A stretch of 64,000 bases of DNA from Antedon mediterranea (Eukaryota; Echinodermata; Crinoidea; Comatulida; Antedonidae): the NCBI RefSeq assembly GCF_964355755.1, contig NC_092677.1:16648101-16712100 (forward strand), given 5' to 3'. Below are positions 21,101-31,739 of the stretch, piece after piece. A program made the position numbers and the translations under genes. Under the pieces are notes generated by a model. That model saw only the letters and a program-made list of their open reading frames with translations, was not told where the DNA came from and did no database searches. Numbering within the stretch: position 1 is the stretch's first letter; each line of letters opens with the position of its first letter.

Positions 21101-23598
21101 TGAGCAGCAGTTTTTTTTTTTGTTATCCAAATAACATTGCAAACAATTACGAACAGCTCAACAACCAGATTGTAACAATATTAATAAATGGCGAGATTTG
21201 TTTCGGTTTCTTTCAGGTGAGTTGAGAAGGTATGTAAAAAGAAAACTTGAACAAAAACAAATTTCTTTAAAAACAGAGGAATTTGATGAAGCAGTGACAA
21301 GTAGCAAATATGTTACAAGTAAAGGTGGGTATAGAAATATAAAAAATGTATACACTATATAATGTTTAAAGTGTACTATGACGTCATATGACTACCATAT
21401 TGAGGAACATCACACCTTGATAAAAACAAATGAAAGTGTAGACAGGGCTTAAGGCTCAGACAAATAATATAATGAAAGGTTACGTTTTATCAATAATTTT
21501 AAAAATATAAGTGTTCAGATGATTAACATTAAAATTACTGTTACGGTTGTTTGTTGATGCATCGCAAATTAATAAATTATCATCATTTATGACATGCTTT
21601 TCCAAAATCACTGAATGTAGTCACGTCTGCTCATTGGCGAGCATCAAAATTACTGCTGCAAATAAAAATGTGTGTACGACCCAGCATATAACTTGTTTTC
21701 AATTTACCACGTGCCTTTTATATTCATTCCATGTATTGCTATGGCTTTAAAAGTGCTGTCGTGGGTTTTCCACGGGGTTTTACTCCATGGGTTTCAAACG
21801 TTTTGCCATGATATTTAGAATAACATTTACCGTGACTGGTGTTTATGCTTCTTATTTGTTATGTGTATTCTTTGTTAAAGGTCTTGATGGAGATTACATA
21901 GAGAACATATGTACTTCTTTGAGGAGAGTTTGCAATTACATAGTGCCTTATGAGGGTGTGCCAAGAGATACTGATGTCATAAGATCGTTGAAAAGAATGG
22001 AATACGGCTCTGAATTGTTTAGATTGATTGAAAGAACCGAAATAACAGACGATATTGGGAAAATGTTAACTCATTTTTTGTTTGTTGTAACAAATGAAAG
22101 TAACTTTGTATCACAAGTTGTTGAATTATGTACCGACGATGTTGTAAAGGGTCTATCTGAGGAATTACACAAATTCAATTTCCAATACAATATTCGAGTA
22201 TTCTCGAATAAAACTGTTACTGAATCATTTTTATTTCATCTACTAAGTAATTCGCCAAGACTTCGTAGGGTTTGTTTAGGATTTAGGACAATACCAAGTA
22301 AAACTTTGACCAATACTGTTGATGCTCTAGCAACAGAAAAGGTTGTGTTGGAATTACGTCATCTTGATATCAGCACGAATAATCTTGGTAATATCGAAGG
22401 TACCTCACTAGCTATGTTACTGTCTATTTGCCCTAAACTACGATCATTATACATTTTCAACTGTAGTTTATCAGGTGCTATTATTGATGGTATAATAACC
22501 GAGTGTGTTAGTACGGAACAGGTGTTGAACTTAGATAGTCTTGATATCAGCCGTAATAATTTGAGTGATATCAAAGGTACCTCACTGGCTATGTTACTGA
22601 TGATTTCCCCTAAACTGAGATCCTTTTCCGTTTCTAACTGCAGTTTATCAGATGCTATTGTTGATTGTATGGTGAGCGAGTGTATTAGTAGGAAAATGGT
22701 TTTGAAATTAAATAATCTTAATATCAACTGCAATAATCTGAGTGAAATCAAAGTTATCTCAATTTCAATGCTACTGGCTATTTCCCCTAAACTACGATCC
22801 CTTTACATTTCTGATTGCAGTTTATCTAGTGCCATTTTTTATTGTCTGGTAAGTGAGTGTGTTAGTAGGAAACTACTGTTGAAAATAGATAATCTTACTA
22901 TTAGCCACAATAACCTCCGTCATATTAAAGGCAATTCACTTTCCCTGTTACTGGGTATTTCTCCGAAACTACGATCCCTTTACATTTCTTATTGCAGTTT
23001 ATCTAGTGCCATTTTTTATGGTATGGTCAGTGAGTGTGTTACCAGGAAACTCGTGTTAGAATTAGATCATCTCGATATCAGCTGCAATAATCTAAATGAT
23101 ATCAAAGGTAGCACACTAGCCATGTTACTATCTACTTCCTCTAAACTGCGATCATTTTACATTTCTAATTGCAGTTTATCTGGTGATATTGTTGATTGCA
23201 TGGTAAGTGAGTGTGCTAGTAAGAAAATCAAATTAGAATTAGATAGTCTTATTATTGACTGCAATAATCTAAAAAATATCAAAGGCTCCTCACTTGCCAT
23301 GCTATTGTCTATTGCCCCTAAACTGAAATCACTTTATATGTCTGATTGCCATTTATCAGGTGCTATTGTTGATGGTATGGCTATTGAGTGTGTTAATAAG
23401 AAACTAGTGCTGCAATTAGATTATCTTGATATCAGCAGCAATAACCTGAGTGATGTCAAAGATACCTCATTGTACTCACTGTTGTCTTTTGCTCCTGAAC
23501 TGGGATACCTTAACATGAAAGAATGCGGACTACCGGATTCTATAGTTGTTAATATAACCAAACACTTTACTAGTACAGAAGGTACCTTTGAACATTAG
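18102..23598 (+). CDS. Tandem-DED / TRADD-N-like / LRR protein, probable immune adaptor or receptor
   Basis: Seven coding exons: 18102-18114 (MVES), 18697-19226 (or to 19230), 19712-20188, 20611-20655, 20827-20907, 21217-21324 and 21881-23598 (TAG). All junctions are phase 1 except a frame problem at the end of exon 2. Using the weaker donor at 19231 the model is open for about 991 residues. Domains: two death effector domains, a TRADD-N-like domain, three short acidic/basic linkers, then a segment of about 160 residues and ribonuclease-inhibitor-like LRRs. In NLR-type genes a NACHT ATPase normally sits between the death-fold and LRR parts; none is seen here (no P-loop GxxxxGKT/S). The protein is likely cytosolic, with DEDs recruiting other DED proteins and LRRs sensing a ligand. 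Polyadenylation signals AATAAA follow at about 23643 and 23684. Paralogues: partial gene at 62717, pseudogenes at 55886 and 58161. Confidence 0.8.
18300..18470. repeat. Tandem ~55-bp duplication in intron 1, 'cgaataaacg' family
   Basis: AGTAAATGCCTACCTTGAATGAAGCC ... TCACTCGAA is present twice in a row (the first begins near 18311, the second near 18370). Downstream AATAAACGCCC and ACAAATACGGTACC match the repeat type seen at 10.26-10.57 kb. Confidence 0.6.
18697..19226 (+). CDS. Exon 2: two death effector domains
   Basis: Follows acceptor TTTCTAG. The first DED-like domain spans about residues 15-80 of the exon, with LKVLYQGYI, MKHLTDSGDLSSKDLTLLY and AIVDKLRIHIP. The second spans about 90-175, with LGNELIEEDVIKIDNVYN, GWDLILHLQ, IISEEN and FIETL. 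Both show the DED pattern of six helices with an S/E-D-L motif late in the domain, as in FADD and caspase-8, which use tandem DEDs to nucleate filaments. The homologous exon at 63038-63577 is about 75-80 percent similar by eye. Donor AAAG|GTACGT leaves phase 0 where the paralogue has phase 1, because one base is missing near 19213. Confidence 0.8.
19712..20188 (+). CDS. Exon 3: TRADD-N-like domain
   Basis: Begins ETKLTVILMERKRKTFFSSD after acceptor CTATTTAG; a basic, disordered N-terminus of about 40 residues leads to a domain with VDILDKLLEHKGNL, GKGSYVFHLSV, INLWTMHESGQLLKDLAEIL. The pattern G-S-x-x-F-x-L-x-V ... L-x-x-L-W-x-x-x-x-S-G-x-L ... E-I/L is that of the TRADD N-terminal-like domain found in many cnidarian, mollusc, amphioxus and echinoderm innate immune proteins. 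Its role is protein-protein contact in death-receptor-type signalling. Donor AAAAG|GTGAAA, phase 1. Confidence 0.7.
20611..21324 (+). CDS. Exons 4-6: three short linker exons
   Basis: Exon 4 (20611-20655, 45 nt) encodes DKLEEFENESVKLKT. Exon 5 (20827-20907, 81 nt) begins EKSIIEWKSENVSISELLQV. Exon 6 (21217-21324, 108 nt) begins GELRRYVKRKLEQKQISLKT. Each is phase 1-1 with good AG and GT borders and encodes charged, probably helical or disordered sequence. The pseudogene copy at 58.2 kb keeps exon 6 (58739-58846), has a 4-base insertion in exon 4 and lacks exon 5, so these exons are optional parts of a linker. Confidence 0.65.
21335..21451. repeat. MITE remnant in intron 6
   Basis: Ends TACACTATA on the left and AGTGTAGACAGGGCTTA on the right, the same termini as the better preserved element at 43336-43462. 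The pseudogene copy at 58.85-58.97 kb carries it too, so insertion predates the duplication. Confidence 0.5.
21881..23598 (+). CDS. Exon 7: leucine-rich repeat exon
   Basis: Large terminal exon after acceptor TTTGTTAAAG, phase 1. About 160 residues of unassigned helical sequence (GLDGDYIENICTSLRRVC ...) precede at least seven 59-residue units of two LRRs each. Consensus first half LDISxNNLxxIKGTSLAMLL, second half SPKLRSLYISNCSLSGAIV. Units start at 22364, 22541, 22718, 22895, 23072, 23249 and 23426, exactly 177 bases apart. Pattern and alternating lengths resemble ribonuclease-inhibitor LRRs of NLR receptors. Variable positions lie mainly in the xNNLxx and the x-x-C-S-L loops. Confidence 0.9.
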
Positions 23599-23599
23599 C

Positions 23600-24156
23600 T
23601 ATGTAAAACCACCTGCATTTTAATTATCATATTAATATGTTAAATAAAATCTCAAACATCTTCTTTTGGCTGTAGGCCTGTAAATAAAATGTTTAGTATA
23701 GCAACTGTAGTCCTACCCACATTATACAAGTCATACAAAATGTGTCTTCTAGTATAAGTTATAACATATCATACCATTTAACCCAGTGATGCTTTAATTA
23801 AATTGTTATTTTTTAATTATTTTTTTATGAAACAATTATAAGGCCTTGGCATAAAATTGCTAATAAATATATGAATAAATAATATTATCTTTATGTTTGT
23901 GCATTACTATGAAAGTTACGAAATTGAGTGTACATCAACGTACACATAAAATCGGTATTATAATTGAATAAGGGAAAAAAGGTTTGTTATTGTAAAACTC
24001 TGAAAAAAAGCCGGATGAACGGATGACGCCCTATTAACTATCACTGTTATGTGTATTACCGCAGTGACTGATCAAAATAGATTAAAAAAATATAGACATT
24101 GCAGATGCTAAAGCAATATAGGTCCATAGTTGTTCTTATTAGTAATATCACCTCTT
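23600..24156. other. 3' UTR and flank of the LRR gene
   Basis: Two AATAAA signals lie within 100 bases of the stop (about 23643 and 23684). The first ~100 bases match 60875-60990, so this 3' UTR is part of the duplicated segment. Beyond it nothing is seen. Confidence 0.5.
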
Positions 24157-24227
24157 AACAAGGCCAACAGCCATAAGTCGCGTGCTAAAACGCATAGTGA
24201 TACCGGACCGACAGACCGACCGACATA
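24157..24227 (+). repeat. GACCGACC-type repeat, left half, interrupted by a transposon
   Basis: AACAAGGCCAACAGCC, AAGTCGCGTGCTAAAA, GCATAGTGATACCGGACCG then GACCGACCGACATA. The other half (TAGTGAACTATAGAGTCGCG) resumes at 25860-25895. The same two halves flank the LINE at 46.45-48.12 kb. Confidence 0.75.
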
Positions 24228-25859
24228 GGGTCTGTTTCTGCTGCATAACGCAATTTAACCGGTTATTTTTAAATAGATTAAAAATAGATAACAATAACAA
24301 GACCGCGTTTCTGCTCAATTTGTGCTCCGAAATAACCGGTTAAATCTATGGGTGGTCGTCGAGCAAAACGTCATCATTACCCAAAATGCAATACACTCAG
24401 ACGGAAGTAGTAAGTTGGCTGTTTGTTTACATCGACGTCGTCAGTACACACGTGTGTATATCGCCGAACATCTCAAACATGTTAAAATAATAAAATGTTG
24501 TCTACAGATCTACAAGTTTTGTTTTTTTGTAAAGCCTACTTACTGATCGCTAATAAAATTAATTCTCATGGCGCCTTCAATAACATGGGGAGGGTCGTGC
24601 AGCGCCCGATCGCCTAGGATAATTTTTATCTAGCCTAAAATTCATCAACAAAGGCGATGATGATACGGCCCTTACCACGTGAACGACTGTTGTCTTTCGC
24701 GAGCGCGGTCCTACAAAAAACCAAACGGAAACAAAAACGAGACTTAGAATGTTGCAATACCTACCAAACGAGAGTAGATAATTGTTAATTAATTATGATT
24801 CATGAAACCCTAACTTTTATAGCAAAAATCGTCCGAATTTGTGTTAAAAACGACGAGTTTAGCCACAAAAACTTAAATCAAACGAGAGTATCCAAGTCAT
24901 AGAATATCGCACGCACATAGTGCCTTTAATAGAATAATGAGTATTAAACATTGTTTCGCATAATATTATGTACTAACATAAATAATAACACATTTCTATG
25001 CTTAATAAAATCATATTTAATATATTATCAAAGGCTCTCATAACCTTTGTTTTCGGTCGATGTGATGTTTTTCTAAAAAAAAATTATAAAACGGTCAAAT
25101 TAAGATTGTTCATTGTTCTCCTATTAAAGGCACTAAGGGCGTGCCATAAATACGCTCGTTTGGATTAAGTTTTTGTTGCTAAATTCATCGTTTATAACAT
25201 AAATTCGGATGATTTTTGCTATAAAATTTGGGTTTTCATAATCAATTAACCATTATCTACTATCGTTTGGTAGGTATTTGCAACATTTTGAGTCCCTTTT
25301 GTTTCCGTTTTGGTGTTAATATAGGACCATCCATACCCTTCGCGAGCGTGTACTAACGCCTCAGATTGCTTAGCTTGGGTAGTCCCCGGAACTCCACCCC
25401 AAATTCCTCTTTTACTTTCACAAAAATGCTCTTATTTATTATCTGTGATTCTTTTCTATTGCCTGCCATCCTTCCCCGTACTTTCTCTCCCTCCACAACT
25501 GAATAACATATCTTGTGATTTCATTCATCCACATACATGTTCACTTCTTCGTTCGACTGTCAAAACCACGAGGAAAACACACACCGTATGCGACGGTATC
25601 TGACCCGGGGTCACAACTGTCAATCAAATAACCGTTATTTCGTGTTGCAGCTAATTGCTCAGCGATAACCGGTTAAACGGCGTTCTAACACCGATTTAAA
25701 TTGGTGTTTTTAACCGGTTATTTTGCGCTGCCTTTTAACCGGTTACCACAAATTTGTCCTGTTTCTGCTGCCAAGAAAATGGAGTTAATTTATTCACACC
25801 GATTTTAATTTATTCACACCGATTTTAACCGGTTATTTTTATGCAGCAGAAACAGGCCC
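24228..25859. mobile_element. Non-autonomous Harbinger-like element with AACCGGTT subterminal sites
   Basis: Ends are GGGTCTGTTTCTGCTGCATA and its inverse TATGCAGCAGAAACAGGCCC (one mismatch), flanked by ATA at 24225-24227 and 25860-25862. The palindrome AACCGGTT occurs near both ends (24257, 24334; 25667, 25712, 25737, 25827), a likely transposase-binding array. No transposase is encoded. A second inverted pair (24695-24955 versus 25105-25347) sits inside. TIR start and 3-bp duplication suggest PIF/Harbinger. Confidence 0.75.
24695..25347. repeat. Internal inverted repeat, arms ~240 bp
   Basis: Left outer end TTTCGCGAGCGCGGTCCTA; right outer end AGGACCATCC...TTCGCGAGCG. Further inside, CCAAACGAGAGTAGATAAT is mirrored by ATTATCTACTATCGTTTGG, and TAGTGCCTTTAATAG by CTATTAAAGGCACTA. 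Arms run about 24695-24955 and 25105-25347 with many mismatches. Probably an older fold-back or MITE captured in the Harbinger-like element. Confidence 0.65.
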
Positions 25860-25895
25860 ATAGTGAACTATAGAGTCGCGTCTACGCAACTAAAA
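25860..25895 (+). repeat. GACCGACC-type repeat, right half
   Basis: TAGTGAACTATAGAGTCGCG followed by TCTACGCAACTAAAA. In the other copy (48085-48120) the stem is perfect: AGTCGCGT-CC-ACGCGACT. Confidence 0.7.
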
Positions 25896-26770
25896 TCGGA
25901 ACAGAATAACACGATCTTTAGTTACATTACCATGACACAGCATAGCATTAAAGCAAATACTCAATAAGATATTAAGTTGTTTACTAGCATATTTAAAATG
26001 TTTACCACCCAAACCGGGTGATTTCCATACAGAGAGTTTATCAATGCAATTATATACAAGATCAGGAGTGACATTTATAACAATCTTAGGTGGACAGTAT
26101 TCCAGATTCTCCTCTATTTAATGTTTTATGAGTCGTGTTATCCACAGAGTTAAACAAATTATCAATAACTTCAGAGGTATTAGCTCTAGTATCATTCATA
26201 AAAAAAACCTTGGTAGTCCTCATTATCAATGAAAGGCTGAGCTAATTTATCAGCTCTCAGAGTTGTTGATCATTCTATTTACACGTGCGTAACGCCAACT
26301 TAATACGAGAACGAGACATTCTCATAGAATGAAACAATGATCCATTTCTAGGTTTGCCGTTAGGTCTGCAGATCAGAAACATAGGCCTAATCATTCTAGC
26401 CCGGCACAATATTATATGACCTAGACCTAGTGGGCTTTAGACATTCACTAGATGCACGTTTAAGGCAAGCAACAAAATCGTTATACAGGATAGTAAGACG
26501 GTGACACTCATTGCTTCAATAATATTACATGTTAGTACATCAGTATAAATGTTAACATTACTAAGTAAATATTAAGTAAATGAATCATAATATTCAATAT
26601 TATCGGCCTTAACTTTGACCTAGTTAATGTATTCATGATTAAATTCACTTTCATTGTTAGAACCTTTACACTGTTGTAAAGAGATAGAAGATTCAAATAA
26701 TAAAGGAAAATGATCAGATCCCAAAACATCATACAAAACATCTACAGTAGTTACACAATTATTACTGAGT
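25896..26770 (-). mobile_element. LINE fragment: end of endonuclease and start of RT (decayed)
   Basis: The minus strand reads VLYDVLGSDHFPLLFE near 26.70 kb, the C-terminal S-D-H-x-P motif of an APE-type endonuclease. Further on (about 26.0-26.2 kb) come DKLSVWKSPGLGGKHFKYAS and LLSICFNAMLCHG, which is RT motif 0/1 of a LINE (K-S-P-G-x-D/G-G ... K-Y-A). Several stops and frameshifts separate the pieces. The fragment ends abruptly at the GACCGACC-type repeat. Confidence 0.6.
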
Positions 26771-27010
26771 GGACACAATTTGATCTAACCATAATTTATT
26801 GTTTACTGTGCACATGCTCCACATATTGGATATGCTTTCTAATCTTGGTGGCATGATTAATATTTTTATATTTTTATAGCTAGCTGCTATGGCGACGAAC
26901 AAAACTTTATGCGACGAATTTAAAAGCTTATTAATAAATGTAATTACAAGATTAAATACAAATTGTTTGTAAATTGTAGTACCCTTTGGGTTTAAAAAAA
27001 CATTAATGTT
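26755..27010. repeat. Dispersed repeat, inverted relative of 54350-54600
   Basis: GGTGGCATGATTAATATTTTT, GCTGCTATGGCGACGAACAAA, ATTACAAGATTAAATACAAA and CCCTTTGGGTTTAAAA recur in reverse orientation at 54350-54600 in the same order. No terminal repeats recognised. Confidence 0.7.
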
Positions 27011-28550
27011 GCCATGTTCAAAATCTGCCGCGATTATTGATCTACGCTAATGTTTTTATGACCTTTAAGTAGCATTTTATGACATGTAGGCCCTAGTAGA
27101 CAACAAAAACTAGTTGTTGTCTCAGCCTACATGTAAAATTACAAAATCAGCAAGGATACTAGGCCCAGGCCTTATGTGCTTACTTGTAAACCCTATTATT
27201 TGCCGACATTGATGTAGGCCTAGGTAGGCCTATTGGTAGGCTAATTTTAAGTGCAGTAGCTACAACGTGTAATCATGATCTATATTCTCATCGTTTTATA
27301 CTTCTTGTGGGAATAATAATACAGTAATAGACAATATACTTCTAGGCTTCGTGTGTTCTTTGCCTTGCGTCTACTTTTCAAAACGAAACAAGCGCTAGAG
27401 AGTAGTAGAGTCAGTGGTGACGTATCGCAACTACACATAGCCAGATTGGATGTGATGTGGATGACATAACCACTAGCCAATCACCAGGCACTACAATTTA
27501 AATATAATTACATCGATAATTAAGGAGATTTATGAAGAAACCACTGCTTAGTATATATTAAAAACACGTTTGTTGTACTATACTTGTGACACGGTAAAAC
27601 CATACATGGTGAAATGCATAATTTAATATTCTATAGATTAACGCAAATTTTAATGACAGAAGGTGGAAGGCCAATATGATAATTCAAATATAAAAATTGC
27701 ATATTACCGTAATTTTATTAATATTACCTACTACTTAAAATTACCGGTAGTAAGAAAGTGAACATTTCGTAGTCCGATTGTGATGAAATTAAAACAGAAC
27801 TGTTCAGCATTATTTTGTTGTTGTCAATTAATCATCGACGCAGACATGTCAATAGAACAATCAGACTGCGCATGCGATTTCTACATGACTACGTTTTGTT
27901 CTCAAAAAATGTAAGAGTTGATTCGCAGCGTTCTATAGAGGGCCGCGGTTAGAGACACGGAGTTCAATGAGCGTGTTTGTTTGATTGGCAGCAGTGCTTT
28001 AGTATAGGCAAGCGTGTTGGAAAATCGCTTGATGTCACCGTCGATGCATATCCTTCTATTCTTTAATCCATGGAGAAAATAACCCTGTGATATATCCACC
28101 AATTTCGATTGGAAACGCTAAAATTTGTCGTTGTAAAAGACAAAAATTGAACAATAAAGTAATACTGAAAACCAATGTTATAAAATCTACGTTTCGCGGT
28201 ACATCTGAGATATATGAAGTTATGTATCAAAGGCGGACATTTTCCTAAAGTTTTTCCATTGTGTCCGCCTATGTCAGAATTAACCATAATTTATATATAG
28301 ATACTGTTGGCAATATTGAAACACCTATTTACAGTACAATATTAATTTGTTTCTATAATCATATTAGTTTATTATTTGAATGTTCCCTAATTACTAGTTA
28401 AAACAATAATCAAATTATTTTTATTCGTTTATTTGAAAGGAAACTCTTGTTTTATGAATAACAAACACTAGAATATCTCGAAAAAGAACGTGTTGTACTT
28501 CAGTGAAATTTTTATTAAAAAAAAGGTGAAATAATCGGTCCATGGTTTTT
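27011..28550. other. Intergenic, no gene recognised
   Basis: Contains several GTAGGCCTA-type words at 27.08-27.25 kb and some GC-richer islands near 27.8-28.05 kb, but no open frame with motif or splice context on either strand. Confidence 0.35.
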
Positions 28551-28554
28551 TAGT

Positions 28555-28880
28555 GCATACAAAATATAGGGAGTCAAACCAACAATTATCAATCAATCAA
28601 AAATATTAATGGGGTATTCAAGAAATCATACATAGCAAAAAAAATTAATGCTATCTGATGCAAAAGAGGTGTGTGGAACATGAGTGACTTTGCAACTTAC
28701 AGTATACGAAACTTGTTGAACCATATTTAGTAATTGTTTTTATTTGTAGGCAATACTGTCAACGAATGAATGACATGTTTTCTAGCATCCTGGTAATGGG
28801 AGTGTTTAGGAAATAATTAACAAAATGAATTTAATTTAGTTGTCGGATGTCAATGAGGTGTGAAGTGATGTTCTCAAATT
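28555..28880 (-). repeat. Degenerate relative of the 32.5-kb LINE 3' end
   Basis: Shares AATGGGAGTGTTTAGGA with AATGGGAGTGTTAAGGA at 32.7 kb, and TTAATGCTATCTGATGCAAA with TTAATGCTGTCTAATGCAAA. Orientation and order are partly scrambled. A weak match. Confidence 0.35.
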
Positions 28881-29096
28881 ATCAAAAAAAAAACTGTAGT
28901 GGGTTCGGTAGACTTACATTTTTATTTCCACTTTTTTTAAATTAGAAATAATGTAATAATACAACTACAAGATCCACTAAGTAATTTCAAATCATTGAAG
29001 TTTCTTTTTTCATCTTCTCTATTCCGATAAATTGAAAAAAGGTAACTCCAAATACTGAAACGAAAGACAAATTGAATGCCTAACATTCAGAACTAT

Positions 29097-29368
29097 TAAA
29101 ATAACTATTGTAAAATATCGCCATTTATTTTCTGGTTGTTTTACTTTATCATTTTGATTTAGTTTTTCGCTTTCGCCATTGAGATCCAGACACTGTTTAC
29201 TTACAGCATTGTCATTTTTCAGTTATTTGCCATTGGCTGGATCTCAATGGAGGTACAAAAAAAAAGAAGCGAAAAGCTAAATTAAAACGATAAAGTAAAA
29301 CAGCCAGAAAAATTAGTAGCGACTCTTTAACATATATAAATGGCGATATTTTACAATAGTTATTTTAT
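29097..29368. mobile_element. Palindromic fold-back element (MITE-like)
   Basis: Left arm begins TAAAATAACTATTGTAAAAT and right arm ends ATTTTACAATAGTTATTTTA, with near-perfect terminal repeats of 31 bases. Further inward GTTTTACTTTATC is mirrored by GATAAAGTAAAAC, and CATTGAGATCCAG by CTGGATCTCAATG. The right half also occurs at 31.74-31.85 kb. Confidence 0.7.
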
Positions 29369-29495
29369 ACATTATTATTTTATATATATACTGTAAATTA
29401 TAGAAACAGTGCTCATATTCGGAACATGATCTCATAATCGCGTCGAGCATAGCTCATTGGCGAAAGTTCCGTATTTTTTAGTTGTATGAAAAAAT

Positions 29496-29566
29496 GTCTC
29501 TGGCGGGATTCGAACCTGCAACCTCTCGCTTACAGGGCGAGTATCATACCACTAGACCACAGAGCC
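29496..29566 (-). tRNA. tRNA-Thr(TGT)-like gene, possibly a pseudogene
   Basis: The minus strand folds as a tRNA: acceptor GGCTCTG with CAGAGAC (one mismatch), D arm GTCTAGTGGTATGAT, anticodon stem CTCGC/GCGAG around loop CCTGTAA, T arm GCAGG TTCGAAT CCCGC (one mismatch). The anticodon would be TGT (Thr). Oddities are C rather than T at position 33 and the two stem mismatches. A T6 run follows, fitting Pol III termination. It could be a decayed gene or the head of a SINE. Confidence 0.6.
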
Positions 29567-29644
29567 ATGTATGGTATTATCACAGATTTTCCCCCACCAG
29601 ATACATTCTCTCATACAACAAACAAACTATACATATATATATAT

Positions 29645-30025
29645 ATTTATGTATAGGCAAAATTCGGTAAATAGCGCGTTATTTCTAGAATGTTTACTCG
29701 ATGGTATATAAAGTTGGTTAGAATCTCGGTACTGATTTTAACCACCTGATGTAATCCTGTTTACTAATTAAATTTAGTTAGATAATTAGTTATTGACAAT
29801 TAAAACGAATCTAGGTTTAAAGATTTGCCCCAAATAGGGGTGTTTTCCGATCGTGGTATACACTGTCTAATGGATATCCTCAAAATACCTGCACACAATA
29901 ATATGAGGATACTTCGCATTTTCCTATCTCCTCCTACGATAATTGTTTTTAATAGCTGAAAACCGGTTTAACAGCTCGAGTACAGTATCATAATGTTGAA
30001 GACATTATGATAATACTGTACGTAT
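29645..30025 (-). repeat. Dispersed ~375-bp repeat, copy 2 (inverted)
   Basis: Reverse complement of the copy at 8460-8835, including GTGGTATACACTGTC, GAGGATACTTCGCATTTTCC and TCATAATGTTGAAG at its far end. Confidence 0.7.
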
Positions 30026-31735
30026 TAACCATTTTTGGTCGACATTTGAATCGAAATTGTCTTACTGTGAATGTGGTTACTGTTATAAACAAAATATATA
30101 CAAAGAACATTTATTACTGTGACTCTGGGTAGATTACTGACAGTTGCTTCTCAACGTTTTGCAGGGGCGGACGCAAGGGTGTTTCCCCAGTTGCCCGGGC
30201 AACACTATTAATTTCATACTAAATGTTTTTTTCTACCACTAAATTAAGATTTAGATCCATTTCATTATATATATTAACCATTATCGTTATAGAAGTCCAG
30301 GGTTTGAAGAGTCTATATGTAAATTGACTGACTGCAGCGTAAAATTAACCGTGCACAATTTAACGGCGGTCAGCGTATTTTATTTATTTTTAGATATGTT
30401 TCTGAACATGCTCAGAATTAATTTCTGACTGTTTGGATTGCTTGTGTGCGTCATGAGAAGATGCAGTACGTGTACAAAAAACCGGTCATATGGGTCGTTG
30501 ATTTGTCCGTAATTATTGCATTTTCCCGGGGATTCCCCATAATTTAAGTATTTCCGTAGTACTCTTATCTTCATTTCCCTACGTCCGTAATATTGGGCCG
30601 AATTTCTGTAGTATACGGACGTTCCGAACTTTGAAATAACAGTGTTTAATTGCTTCTTTCTGCAAATTTCGATCATATTTTCTTTTCTGGAGTGTGGATT
30701 GAGCAAGAATGTTGTACAGTATATTGGATAAATGAAAATGGATTTTTGGAAATTGTTGTTTTACTGACTTATTTAGCATTTAGGCCTATTTCAAAAGAAT
30801 ACAATTCAACGTTTTGCTCAATATATTTTAGCAGCAGCTTCACATTTTTGTGTAGCTTTTTAAAATTATTAATTGATTATAGGCCTAGTAATTAATTTGT
30901 ATTAATTGATTATAATTGCTAGAATAATTTTAATTTACCGGAAGTACATTCGTCGAGGACTTTCTCTGACGTTCGCATTGAACGCACAAAATGTTATCCT
31001 TAGTCGCGTGTTTTACCGGCGGGATAAATACTGCTGTTTACTACTGTAGCCCGCGCTATATATAGAGTGTCATTTACGGCGAAAACTAGAGGTGAATTTT
31101 ACGTGAGAGTACCATTTCCGGCCACCTAGAGGTGTCATTTAACAAAATTCGCTTTGCCACAGCCTGTGGCGCAAATACTTGGTTTCTATTATGGCCCTGT
31201 ACTATTGGGCAACCCCTTAAAATAGTCCTGCGACCGCCCCAGATGTTTGTATTAATTAATAATTATAAAAAATATAAACGTCGTAGAGGTGTATCGTTAC
31301 ATATACTTTACAATTTCAATCGACTAAAACAGGGACAGTTTTATTTCAGTATTATAAATCGTAAATGTTTTACTGTGTTTAGTGGTATATTATTAATAGG
31401 CCTATAAAACATTTAAAACAATATTTCGTTACTGAGTGGATAGAGAATATATTTAAAAATTGTTCTTCCCATCCTCTTCCTCATCCCTCAACTATAATGT
31501 TATATACAAAACACAAATTGGATTTGTTTAAATGAGTTCAAATAAAAAAATTGGACTCATTTTTAAGACAAGGCCTAATTCCCAGGGTGCTAATTTTACA
31601 TAAATCATCGTGTATATTTATTCGTTTCTGTAAACGACAATGTACTATAGTCCTGCGGTACGTACATTTTTTACACTAAAATTACTGTGTATTCGAGAAC
31701 CATCTAGTATATAAAATTACTGAAACAATGACAAT
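30026..31735. other. Intergenic, no gene recognised
   Basis: Open frames of 66-108 codons at 30.38-30.90 kb overlap on both strands without motifs. CCAGTTGCCCGGGCAACAC (30,188-30,206) contains a short perfect palindrome. Nothing else supported. Confidence 0.35.
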
Positions 31736-31739
31736 GCTG

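Noticed and set aside
22359..22751. 130-codon minus-strand frame over the LRR exon
   Set aside because: Shadow of the strongly coding plus strand with its 177-base periodicity.
18102..23598. Hidden NACHT ATPase
   Set aside because: No GxxxxGK(S/T) or Walker B-type run was found in any frame between the TRADD-N exon and the LRR exon.
29482..29670. A 62-codon plus-strand frame with LAGFEPATSRLQGEYHTTRP
   Set aside because: This is the well-known artefact of translating a tRNA gene antisense; the tRNA lies at 29496-29566 on the minus strand.
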